Of a stretch of 33,788 nt of DNA, positions 16,463-24,495 are shown piece after piece. Origin of the DNA: Candidatus Puniceispirillum sp. (GTDB lineage: Bacteria > Pseudomonadota > Alphaproteobacteria > Puniceispirillales > Puniceispirillaceae); assembly GCA_017859295.1 (NCBI GenBank), contig JAFMNI010000001.1:33848-67635 (forward strand). The letters run 5' to 3'. Numbering within the stretch: position 1 is the stretch's first letter; each line of letters starts with the position of its first letter. A program made the position numbers and the translations under genes. The notes beneath the pieces were generated by a model that did no database searches, had not been told where the DNA came from, and was given only the letters and a program-made list of their open reading frames with translations.

Positions 16463-16496
16463 TGGCCGTTAATTTCATGTGACCGGTAATTTCATG
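16463..16496. repeat. 17-bp tandem duplication between mttB-like and soxG genes
   Basis: Two head-to-tail 17-base units (16463-16479 and 16480-16496) share TAATTTCATG and differ at two positions; a degraded partial copy may precede them. They lie in the 117-base convergent gap where no clear intrinsic terminator is seen for either operon. Confidence 0.6.
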
Positions 16497-16531
16497 TAGC
16501 CTGGGTTTGTGGTCACTGATCTGACTGCAGC

Positions 16532-17146
16532 CTAGGCAATATATTGATAGCCATATTCCAAAGAAGCATCAGCAAGCCAGCGTTGAACATACGGGGCAAA
16601 GCTGGTGCGGCAAATCAGAATAAAGGCATCATCTGCTACAGCCATCAATGTTACCGCAGAGAGTGCCAGCAAGCTTTGCGCCGATTGGCCAGCGGCGAAT
16701 TGCGTTGGATGCAAATCAAGCCCGCAACCTTTGGCTAGAACAGCACGAACCGCAGGCCCGCGAAGCGATAGCGCACAGAGGCTGTCACTGACATCGGTGA
16801 CGGCGAAATGCGATGATGTGATCATGCTATGCAGGCTGTCTTGCAGCTCTTGTTCTTTGCCAGCCTCGCATAATAACAGATATTCATCGGGGCCAAGCCA
16901 AACCACATGGCGATCGCCTGCCGATTGAAACCGGTTGGCCTTTGGCGGAAATGTGCAGCCGGTGACCGCCTTTACCGCTTTGGCAAGGCCGTTTTGGCCA
17001 CGCAGATTCAGTTTGCCAAGATGCGCCATCTCACCAAAAACAAGCCCAATCGCACCGCCATCGGGGTTGGCGCTTGTGCTACTAGCAATGCCAGCAAGGG
17101 CGGTCTGGCCTGAAAAATCTGGTTTGCTGCTTGATAAATTAGCCAT
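16532..17146 (-). CDS. soxG: sarcosine oxidase gamma subunit
   Basis: This protein of about 204 residues is the small gamma subunit of heterotetrameric sarcosine oxidase. It is recognised by its position after soxA and by family-like segments such as WLGPDEYLLLCEAG, DVSDSLCALSLRGPAVRAVLAKGC and the C-terminal SFAPYVQRWLADASLEYG. The ATG at 17146 is preferred over one eight codons upstream because GGGAG lies at the right distance and it overlaps the soxA stop by only eight bases, the usual coupled arrangement. It is structurally GcvT-like but has no recognised catalytic residues. It is the last gene of the soxBDAG operon. Confidence 0.88.
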   Translation of the reverse strand: MANLSSSKPDFSGQTALAGIASSTSANPDGGAIGLVFGEMAHLGKLNLRGQNGLAKAVKAVTGCTFPPKANRFQSAGDRHVVWLGPDEYLLLCEAGKEQELQDSLHSMITSSHFAVTDVSDSLCALSLRGPAVRAVLAKGCGLDLHPTQFAAGQSAQSLLALSAVTLMAVADDAFILICRTSFAPYVQRWLADASLEYGYQYIA

Positions 17147-20100
17147 TGATGCGCGCTCCCTTTGGATCAAAAAATGCCGTATCGACGATTTCGGCTTTCA
17201 AAACCGAACCATCAAGCATGGGAAAGAAGACCGTTTGCCCCTTTAGCGCATGGCCGCCTTTTAACATGGCCATCGCAATCGAGCGTCCACAATTTGGTGA
17301 AAAATAGGATGATGTTACCTGTCCAAGCATCTTCATTGGTAAAGGCTGGTCTGGATCAAGAACCGCATGCGCGCCCTCAGGGATCACTGTTGACGGGTCG
17401 CTGCACAGCAATCCAACAAGCTGTTTGCGATCATCATATTCCATGGTGTGACGCGCCAGCGCCCGCTTGCCAATGAAATCGGGTTTGGTTTTTGAGACAA
17501 TCCAATCCATGCCAAGATCATGCGGCGTTACTGATCCATCAGTTTCCTGTCCGACAATGATAAAGCCCTTTTCGGCACGAAGAACATGCATGGCTTCGGT
17601 ACCATAAGGGGTGATGCCATGCGCTTTGCCGGCGGCCATCAGGCGGGTCCATAATGCCAATCCATGACGCGCCGCCACATTGATTTCGTAAGACAGCTCG
17701 CCAGTAAATGAAATGCGGAAAATGCGTGCTGCCAGCCCGCCAATATGACCTTCCTTCATCGACATGAACGGAAATTCGGTTGGTGACAGATCAAAATCAA
17801 TACCGGCATCTTGCAAAATCTTGCCAGCATTCGGCCCTGATAATGTGGCAACCGCCCATTGTTCGGTTACCGATGTTAGATAAACCTCAAGATCAGGCCA
17901 TTCGGTTTGCAGCCATTCTTCCATCCAATCCAGAACACCAGCAGCACCGCCAGTGGTTGTAGTCATGTGGAAATGATTTTCGCCAATGCGGGTGGTCACA
18001 CCATCATCCATGACCATGCCATCATCTTTCAGCATCAGGCCATAGCGGCATTTGCCAATACCAAGCTTGCGCCACGCATTGGTATAAAGACGGTTCAGAA
18101 ATTCGGCCGCATCCCGCCCGCGAATGTCAATTTTGCCAAGCGTTGAGGCGTCAAGCAATCCGGCTGTTGTCCGCGCTGCCTTGACTTCACGATTGACCGC
18201 TTGTTGCATGGTTTCGCCATTTTGCGGATAATACCAAGCGCGCATCCATTGCCCGACATGTTCAAAGGTCGCACCATGCGCACGATGCCAATCATCCATG
18301 CGGGTCAGGCGAACCGGATCAAAAAGATCGCCAATATCGCGGCCAGCGATGGCACCAATATTTGATGGGGTATAGGGCATCCGGAAAGTGGTTGTGCCAA
18401 CGGCTGGAATTTCATTGCCAAGCGCATCGGCAAGAATGGCCAAGGCATTGATATTGGATGTTTTGCCCTGATCGGTTCCCATGCCGGTGGTGGTATAGCG
18501 TTTGAGATGTTCAACCGACTGATATCCTTCGCGCGCCGCAAGCGACACATCACTTGCGGTGACGTCATTCTGGAAATCGACAAAGGCCTTTTGCCCGCGT
18601 CCGGCGGCATGACCATTTGGAATTTTCCATGCAGCAAGCGGACGCCAGCTTTGTTTATGGCTTTGCACAATAGGCGTATCAAGCGCGGTTGTTTTATGGC
18701 CGGTTGCGCTTGCGGCTTTGGTGCCAGCGCGAACCGCCTCTTTCAAACCAGCGCTAAGATCAAAACTGCCATTACAAGCGCCAATGTTAAAGCTCGGCTC
18801 ATGTGTCGCTGATGGACGGAAACATAATTTTGCATCGTCCCATTGTAATTTGCCGCGGGCTTGTGAATGAAGATGAACCGCAGGCGACAAGCCGCCCGAC
18901 ATGGCAATCAGGTCACAATCACGATGATCAATATCGCCACTGATTTCGGTAACAGCGTCATTAACCGGCGCAATCTCGACCCGCGCAACGCGGTGATTGC
19001 CATAGGCGGCAATAATGGCATGGCCTTGCAGAATTTCGATGCCAGCATCACGAACCGCACGCATTAGCGGGCCGGTTGCCTTTGCCCGAAGATCGGCAAC
19101 CACGACATGCGCGCCAGCATGATGAAGATCAAGCGCGGTGCGATAGGCATCATCATTATTGCAAACAACGATGGCGCGTTGTCCCGGACAAACGCCATAG
19201 CGGTTGATATAGGTGCGAACTGCGCCGGCAAGCATAACACCGGGAAGATCATTGCCTGCAAAAACCAATGGCCGTTCATGGGCACCTTGCGCGATGATCA
19301 CCTGTTTTGCGCGGATTTTCCACAAACGTTGGCGTGGCAGATGCGCTGGGCGTGATGGTAGGTGATCGGTTACGCGCTCATTCAAGGTCAGGTAATTATG
19401 ATCCAGATAGCCAAAAACCGTGGTTCGGGGAAGCAAGGTGACATTCGGCATGGCGGCTAATTCGGCCACAATATCGCTGATCCAATTGAACGCTGGACAA
19501 TCGCCAATCATGATATCGGCTTCGCCAAGCAACCAGCCGCCAAATTCATTCTGCTCGTCAGCCAGAATCACGCGGGCCCCGCTTTTTGCCGCTTGCAGTG
19601 CCGCCATCAGGCCAGTTGCGCCACCGCCAGCAACAAGAATATCGCAATGCGCGTGGGTTTTTTCATAGCGGTCAGGGTCATTATGATCATCAGCAACCTT
19701 GCCAAGACCGGCAGCGTGCCGAATGACATGTTCGTAGCGCATCCACATTGATGCTGGCCACATAAAGGTCTTGTAATAAAACCCTGCTGGGAAAAACCGG
19801 TCGAGAACCGAATTAATGGCCCCAATGTCAAATTTTAAAGACGGGGTGCGGTTCTGGCTTTCGGCATAAAGCCCTTCAAAAATTTCAATCTGAGTGGCGC
19901 GTAAATTGGGTTCGGCATAAGCGCCTTTGCCAAGCCGGATCAGCGCGTTCGGTTCTTCGGAACCCGCTGCCATGATGCCGCGTGGCCGGTGATATTTGAA
20001 TGAACGACCAACAAGATGAACATTATTTGCAAGCAATGCCGATGCCAGCGTGTCACCAGCAAAGCCGCGATAGCTGCGGCCATCAAAGGTGAAGTTGACA

Positions 20101-20180
20101 GGCGCGTTTTGGTCGATTCTTGCGACTGCGCGCTGGGGCTTGGTTTGTGGGCTGCCGGATGCGGCGGAACGAGATACCAT
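17139..20180 (-). CDS. soxA: sarcosine oxidase alpha subunit
   Basis: This 1013-residue large subunit oxidatively demethylates sarcosine to glycine with SoxB, transferring the C1 unit to tetrahydrofolate. In order it has an N-terminal Fer2-like domain (about 25-100, without cluster cysteines), a dinucleotide-binding domain with ILVAGGGATGLMAALQAA at 181-198, a second nucleotide-binding region (GQRAIVVCNNDDAYRTALDL), and a C-terminal GcvT folate domain from about 620 onward. The length is typical. The ATG shares one base with the soxD stop (TAATG) and is preceded by GGAGG inside soxD; the 3' end overlaps soxG by eight bases. This is sarcosine oxidase, not the unrelated sulfur-oxidation SoxA. 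Confidence 0.95.
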   Translation of the reverse strand: MVSRSAASGSPQTKPQRAVARIDQNAPVNFTFDGRSYRGFAGDTLASALLANNVHLVGRSFKYHRPRGIMAAGSEEPNALIRLGKGAYAEPNLRATQIEIFEGLYAESQNRTPSLKFDIGAINSVLDRFFPAGFYYKTFMWPASMWMRYEHVIRHAAGLGKVADDHNDPDRYEKTHAHCDILVAGGGATGLMAALQAAKSGARVILADEQNEFGGWLLGEADIMIGDCPAFNWISDIVAELAAMPNVTLLPRTTVFGYLDHNYLTLNERVTDHLPSRPAHLPRQRLWKIRAKQVIIAQGAHERPLVFAGNDLPGVMLAGAVRTYINRYGVCPGQRAIVVCNNDDAYRTALDLHHAGAHVVVADLRAKATGPLMRAVRDAGIEILQGHAIIAAYGNHRVARVEIAPVNDAVTEISGDIDHRDCDLIAMSGGLSPAVHLHSQARGKLQWDDAKLCFRPSATHEPSFNIGACNGSFDLSAGLKEAVRAGTKAASATGHKTTALDTPIVQSHKQSWRPLAAWKIPNGHAAGRGQKAFVDFQNDVTASDVSLAAREGYQSVEHLKRYTTTGMGTDQGKTSNINALAILADALGNEIPAVGTTTFRMPYTPSNIGAIAGRDIGDLFDPVRLTRMDDWHRAHGATFEHVGQWMRAWYYPQNGETMQQAVNREVKAARTTAGLLDASTLGKIDIRGRDAAEFLNRLYTNAWRKLGIGKCRYGLMLKDDGMVMDDGVTTRIGENHFHMTTTTGGAAGVLDWMEEWLQTEWPDLEVYLTSVTEQWAVATLSGPNAGKILQDAGIDFDLSPTEFPFMSMKEGHIGGLAARIFRISFTGELSYEINVAARHGLALWTRLMAAGKAHGITPYGTEAMHVLRAEKGFIIVGQETDGSVTPHDLGMDWIVSKTKPDFIGKRALARHTMEYDDRKQLVGLLCSDPSTVIPEGAHAVLDPDQPLPMKMLGQVTSSYFSPNCGRSIAMAMLKGGHALKGQTVFFPMLDGSVLKAEIVDTAFFDPKGARING

Positions 20181-20548
20181 TATTTTGATCCTCCGGCTTT
20201 GCTGCGTGATGGCGTGGCGGCTTTTTCGGCCGCTGTGTCGCGCCGCCAGCTTGTTTTATAGGTGGTTTTTGCGGCGGTTTTTACCGGCAGGCTTCCCATT
20301 GGGTAAATCTCGACAATTTCATTGCTTACCGTATCGCGTGCCACATTAAACCAGCGCCGGCATCCGGCGCTGTGCCGCCATCGTTCAAGAAACAGGCCTT
20401 TTGGATTGTCGCGCATGAATAGATAATCGGCAAAATCAGCATCCGAAATTTTATGATCGGCAAGGGGGCGCGCAATATGAGCTTCGCCGCCACAGGCAAA
20501 TTCAACTTCGTCACGGGGGCCACAAAATGGGCAAGTGATGATCAACAT
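20180..20548 (-). CDS. soxD: sarcosine oxidase delta subunit
   Basis: This 122-residue small subunit holds the structural zinc of heterotetrameric sarcosine oxidase. The ligands known from Corynebacterium/Stenotrophomonas SoxD are all visible: Cys6 and Cys9 in CPFCG, His59 and Cys63 in RHSAGCRRWF. The C-terminal 25 residues are basic and low-complexity (AAEKAATPSRSKAGGSK), longer than the conserved core. AGGAGAG seven bases before the ATG is a strong ribosome-binding site. It lies 21 bases after soxB and overlaps soxA by one base. Confidence 0.95.
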   Translation of the reverse strand: MLIITCPFCGPRDEVEFACGGEAHIARPLADHKISDADFADYLFMRDNPKGLFLERWRHSAGCRRWFNVARDTVSNEIVEIYPMGSLPVKTAAKTTYKTSWRRDTAAEKAATPSRSKAGGSK

Positions 20549-20569
20549 AATACTCTCCTAGAACCCGTC

Positions 20570-21868
20570 TTAATGCGCCACGCCAGCGGCGCCATGTTCA
20601 TCAATCAGCAGGCCGGTACGGAACCGATCCAAACTATAGGGCGCGGCAATTTTATTGGGCCGGTCATTGGCGATAAGATCGGCAAAAACATGCCCTGATC
20701 CGGGTGTTGCTTTAAAGCCGCCAGTGCCCCAACCGCAATCAAAATACAGGCCTTCAATATCGGTTTTGGAAATGATTGGTGATGCGTCGGGACAGGTGTC
20801 AACAATGCCGCCCCAATGGCGAAGCATCCGCAAGCGCGATAAAACCGGAAACAGCTCAACCGCGGCGGCAAGCATATGTTCGGGCACTGGAAATGAACCC
20901 CGTTGTGCGTAGGAATTATATTTATCGACACCGGCACCAAGAACCATTTCGCCCTTGTCAGACTGGCTGATATACATATGAACCGCATTCGACATGATCA
21001 CCGTATCAAGAATCGGTTTGATCGGTTCCGACACCAGTGCCTGTAATGGGCGGCTGGCAATTGGCAAACGGATACCGGCCATTGCCGCAACGACGCTTGA
21101 ATGACCGGCCACAACGCAACCAACTTTTTTGGTTTTGATAAAACCGCGACTGGTTTCAACGCCAATGATTTTGCGGCCTTGGCGGCGCAATCCAGTGACT
21201 TCACATTTCTGGATGATATCGACCCCTAAATCATCGGCCGCGCGCGCATAGCCCCAGGCCACCGCGTCGTGGCGTGCTGTGCCGCCGCGCCGCTGCAAAA
21301 AGCCGCCCATAACCGGATAGCGGATTGACTGATCGATATTGATTGTTGGAACGAATTTTTTGATTTCTGCGGGGCCAAGAATTTCTGAATCAATGCCGTT
21401 TAGCCGGATCGCATGAACGCGCCGTGACATTTCGCGTAATTCATGTTCGCTGTGCGCAATGGTCAAAACGCCGCGCTGGCTGAACATGACGTTGAAATTC
21501 AAATCCTGCGACATGCCTTCCCACAGCTTCATCGAATGTTCGTAAATGGCAGCAGATTCGTCCCAAAGATAATTTGACCGGATGATGGTGGTGTTACGGC
21601 CGGTATTGCCGCCGCCAATCCAGCCTTTTTCAATCACCGCAATATTGGTCAGGCCATGAACCGCTGCGAGATAATAAGCCGTGGCAAGCCCATGCCCGCC
21701 ACCGCCGATAATCACCGCGTCATATTCGGCCTTTGGTTCGGGGTCGCGCCATGCGCGTTGCCAGTCCTGATGATAATTCATCGCCTTTTTGGCAAGCGCA
21801 AATGCTGAATAGCGCGGGGCGCCGCCCGGCAATCCGCGTTGACCGCGGTCTGGATGATTTTGTGCCAT
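20570..21868 (-). CDS. soxB: sarcosine oxidase beta subunit
   Basis: This 432-residue DAO-family flavoprotein is the catalytic subunit that oxidises sarcosine. It has a dinucleotide motif [20 protein letters not shown] (residues 49-68) and the motif [17 protein letters not shown], whose His200 corresponds to the histidine that covalently binds FMN in characterised SoxB. The first 25 residues (Gly/Arg/Pro-containing) are slightly longer than in many homologues, but AAGG lies upstream of the ATG and no better internal start is evident. It is the first gene of the soxBDAG operon; 346 bases separate it from the divergent M20 hydrolase gene. Confidence 0.95.
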   Translation of the reverse strand: MAQNHPDRGQRGLPGGAPRYSAFALAKKAMNYHQDWQRAWRDPEPKAEYDAVIIGGGGHGLATAYYLAAVHGLTNIAVIEKGWIGGGNTGRNTTIIRSNYLWDESAAIYEHSMKLWEGMSQDLNFNVMFSQRGVLTIAHSEHELREMSRRVHAIRLNGIDSEILGPAEIKKFVPTINIDQSIRYPVMGGFLQRRGGTARHDAVAWGYARAADDLGVDIIQKCEVTGLRRQGRKIIGVETSRGFIKTKKVGCVVAGHSSVVAAMAGIRLPIASRPLQALVSEPIKPILDTVIMSNAVHMYISQSDKGEMVLGAGVDKYNSYAQRGSFPVPEHMLAAAVELFPVLSRLRMLRHWGGIVDTCPDASPIISKTDIEGLYFDCGWGTGGFKATPGSGHVFADLIANDRPNKIAAPYSLDRFRTGLLIDEHGAAGVAH

Positions 21869-22214
21869 CTAACCCACCCTTCAAACTTTGTAAAAGCCAT
21901 CATAGCGATAGCGTAAATGCTGCAATCGGCTCTGCCGTGACATGCTGCGCATTTGCCGAAAAATCCCTAGCCTATCAACGACATTGGGTATGTTTTAATC
22001 GACATGATAAGATCGGTTTTAGGCTGTTAATGCGCCGAATGTCAATTGAGGCATTATGCCGCCAACCGCCGCCGTGATTTGCGCGTGATTAGCCATGTGC
22101 ATTACTTGACCTTGGGGGCTAAATTGCGGCACTGTTATCGGCATGATTTCCGGTTCGAAATAAATTTTCAGATCGGGTTATTTTGCAAAGATATGACAGG
22201 TTAGGACAATCATC
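21869..22214. other. divergent intergenic region between soxB and the M20 hydrolase
   Basis: This 346-base stretch must hold the promoters of both soxBDAG (minus) and the amidohydrolase (plus). I found no convincing ORF, riboswitch or perfect long palindrome. A TTGACC near 22107 resembles a -35 box, but there is no correctly spaced -10. No regulator gene is adjacent. Confidence 0.5.
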
Positions 22215-23384
22215 ATGGCGGTGATAAATTCGATTGCAGATCGTGAACAGGATATGAAGGCATGGCGGCATCTGCTGCATCAGCATCCTGAAACAAGCTA
22301 TGAAGAAGTTTGGACATCCGATTTCATTGCCGCAAAATTGCAGTCATTTGGTATCGAGATTCATCGTGGTATGGGAAAGACTGGCGTTGTTGGGGTTTTG
22401 CGCGGCACTGGCAATGGCTCGTCGGCAATCGGATTGCGGGCCGATATGGACGCGCTGCCAATGCAGGAAATGAACGAATTTGCCCATGCGTCCAAAACAC
22501 CCGGGCGGATGCATGCTTGTGGGCATGACGGGCATAGCACGATGCTTCTCGGCGCGGCGCAATATCTTGCGGAAACGCGTAATTTTGATGGCACTGTCTA
22601 TTTCATCTTTCAGCCAGCCGAAGAAGGCGGCAAGGGCGGCGAAGCGATGATCAAGGATGGGCTGTTTGATCAGTTTGACATGAAAACCGTTTGGGGGATG
22701 CATAATTGGCCCGGCATGGATGTTGGGAAAATTGGCGTTCATAGCGGTGCCTGTATGGCAGCGGCGGATATGTTTGAAATGCGCATCACCGGATCTGGGG
22801 GGCATGCGGCGATCCCTGATCTTGCCATTGATCCGATTCCGTGTGGGGCGGCGATTGTGCAATCATTGCAATCGATCGTTTCACGCCGTGTTGCGGCGCT
22901 TGAACCGGCGGTTGTTTCGGTGACGATTTTCGAGTCGGGAAGTGCCTTTAATGTGATTCCGGGCTCGGCGCGGCTTGGCGGTACAGCGCGGTCATTTTCG
23001 CCTGATGTTCGCAAATTGCTTGAAGATTCGATCCATGAAATCGCTATAGCAACAGCCAAGGCCTATGATTGTGAGATTGAAATTGACTGGCAGCCAGGCT
23101 ATCCGCCAACGGTCAATCATGCCGAAGAATCGGCGCGTGCTGTTGCTGTTGCCGCCAATATCCTTGGTGCAGACAATATCATCACCGATCTGCAGCCATC
23201 AATGGGGGCTGAAGATTTTGCCTATATGCTTGCCGAAAGGCCGGGATCCTACATCTGGCTTGGGGCAGGGCCTGCCAAGAATGGGGCGATGCTGCATAAT
23301 GATCGTTATGATTTTAACGATGATGTTCTTGCCACCGGTGCCAGCTATTGGGCGCGGCTGGTTGAAAGCGAATTGCCGAAATAA
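22215..23384 (+). CDS. M20-family metal-dependent amidohydrolase (HipO-like)
   Basis: This 389-residue peptidase-family M20D protein resembles hippurate hydrolase/N-acyl-amino-acid amidohydrolases. Metal ligands and catalytic residues are visible: Cys102 and His104 in HACGHDGH, Glu136-Glu137 in FQPAEEGG, and His163 in MHNWPG; a C-terminal LHNDRYDFND holds the last histidine. A dimerisation domain lies around 185-300. It would hydrolyse an N-acyl (or related amide) bond of an amino acid in the cytosol; there is no signal peptide. TTAGGAC precedes the ATG. Its divergence from soxB suggests, weakly, a substrate related to methylated amines, but HipO-like enzymes vary widely in substrate. Confidence 0.88.
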   Translation: MAVINSIADREQDMKAWRHLLHQHPETSYEEVWTSDFIAAKLQSFGIEIHRGMGKTGVVGVLRGTGNGSSAIGLRADMDALPMQEMNEFAHASKTPGRMHACGHDGHSTMLLGAAQYLAETRNFDGTVYFIFQPAEEGGKGGEAMIKDGLFDQFDMKTVWGMHNWPGMDVGKIGVHSGACMAAADMFEMRITGSGGHAAIPDLAIDPIPCGAAIVQSLQSIVSRRVAALEPAVVSVTIFESGSAFNVIPGSARLGGTARSFSPDVRKLLEDSIHEIAIATAKAYDCEIEIDWQPGYPPTVNHAEESARAVAVAANILGADNIITDLQPSMGAEDFAYMLAERPGSYIWLGAGPAKNGAMLHNDRYDFNDDVLATGASYWARLVESELPK

Positions 23385-23484
23385 TCCGTTAATTTATCTT
23401 TTGCCAGCGGGTGTTGCGGGGTGATTCGCCCAATATCCTATCGATTTTGCCCGATATTCTAGCGATCTTAAAAGATGGAAAATC

Positions 23485-23513
23485 TTGACTTTGGCATAGG
23501 TCTAAAATAGAAC
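23485..23513 (+). promoter_or_regulatory. predicted promoter of imuA–imuB–dnaE2
   Basis: TTGACT (23485-23490, five of six consensus) and TAGAAC (23508-23513, four of six) are spaced 17 bases. The -10 overlaps the left half of the LexA box, the standard layout for SOS repression. This is a by-eye prediction. Confidence 0.55.
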
Positions 23514-23524
23514 AAAACATGAAC
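23510..23524. promoter_or_regulatory. LexA (SOS) box upstream of imuA
   Basis: GAAC-AAAACAT-GAAC is an exact match to the alphaproteobacterial direct-repeat LexA site (GTTC-N7-GTTC read on the other strand). It lies 35 bases before the imuA start and overlaps the predicted -10 element. imuA–imuB–dnaE2 operons are known LexA targets in this class. Confidence 0.9.
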
Positions 23525-23558
23525 AAAAGGCAGATATATATGATAGGAATCAGGCAAA

Positions 23559-24485
23559 ATGCAAAGGATGAACCAGCCTATATCAATCGCAAAATCATCT
23601 GATTTTAGGGCATCTAATGATCAGATTATAAACGAAAAAAAGACATATGACCTTGCCCGCCTTCGACAAGAAATTGCCGTGGCTGATGGTTATGATAAGC
23701 GTCTTTATATGCCGCTTGGTGTCGATTCGCTGGATCAGGCATTGGCTGGTGGGCTGACGCTTGGGCGGGTGCATCTTTTAATGGGTGCGATGCAGGCTCA
23801 TGGGGCGGTAAGCGGCTTTGCTATGGCGCTTCTTGATTTGCTGCAACATCACGCGCAGCAGATAAAGCCCAAGCAAGCTAGCAATCGGCCAACAGCGGCC
23901 ATAAATGATGCTGGTCTGATTGTCTGGTGTCCGGCAAGCCAGCGAAATGGTGCTGGTATGTTATATGGGCATGGGCTTGCCGCGGCTGGGCTGGATCCGG
24001 CGCGATTGCTGATTGTTGATACACCAAACCCGTCACGGCGTTTGGCCGCGCTTGATGATATTTTGCGAACCGAAGGCCTGGCCGCGGTTGTGATGGAATA
24101 TGATGGGGTGCAGAAATCGGCTGATTACTGGATGCGGCTGGCACGACGTGCGCAGCTTGCCGCCGAAGATAGCGGCACAACAGCTTTTCTGCTTGGCGCA
24201 CCAGTTGGGGTTGCTGGATTTGAAACAGCTTGGCAGATCAAACCGGCGGCCGATCTTGACAGATGGTCACATTCTGCCTTGGTTCAACGCAGTGTCTGGG
24301 ATTTGACATTGCAGCGCGCGCGTGGTGGCAGGCCGCATAAATGCAGGGTTGGCTGGCAGGCGGGTCTTGGTCAATTGCAGGCCTGTGATCATAACATCAT
24401 GGCCAATGGCAAATTGGTTCAGGCCGAATTGCCCATCGCTGACTTGTCAGCCAGTCACTGGTCAGCGCAAGCTCTTGCCCGATAG
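23559..24485 (+). CDS. imuA: ImuA, mutasome accessory protein
   Basis: This 308-residue RecA-fold-like protein is the first gene of an imuA–imuB–dnaE2 cassette. The segment DSLDQALAGGLTLGRVHLLM (about residues 52-70) is the family hallmark in the place of a Walker A region; no intact GxxxxGKT is seen, so ATPase activity by the classical motif is doubtful. In Caulobacter ImuA is needed with ImuB and DnaE2 for damage-induced mutagenesis. The promoter region carries a perfect LexA box. ImuB starts 10 bases after the stop. Confidence 0.88.
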   Translation: MQRMNQPISIAKSSDFRASNDQIINEKKTYDLARLRQEIAVADGYDKRLYMPLGVDSLDQALAGGLTLGRVHLLMGAMQAHGAVSGFAMALLDLLQHHAQQIKPKQASNRPTAAINDAGLIVWCPASQRNGAGMLYGHGLAAAGLDPARLLIVDTPNPSRRLAALDDILRTEGLAAVVMEYDGVQKSADYWMRLARRAQLAAEDSGTTAFLLGAPVGVAGFETAWQIKPAADLDRWSHSALVQRSVWDLTLQRARGGRPHKCRVGWQAGLGQLQACDHNIMANGKLVQAELPIADLSASHWSAQALAR

Positions 24486-24495
24486 GCATGTGATC

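Noticed and set aside
16532-21868. Reading soxA/B/D/G as sulfur-oxidation genes
   Set aside because: The proteins have DAO, GcvT and zinc-subunit features of sarcosine oxidase and no c-type haem CxxCH motifs of thiosulfate-oxidising Sox proteins.
21733-22077. 114-codon plus-strand frame overlapping the soxB 5' end and the intergenic gap
   Set aside because: About 40% of it is antisense to soxB, and the rest has no recognisable feature or ribosome-binding site.
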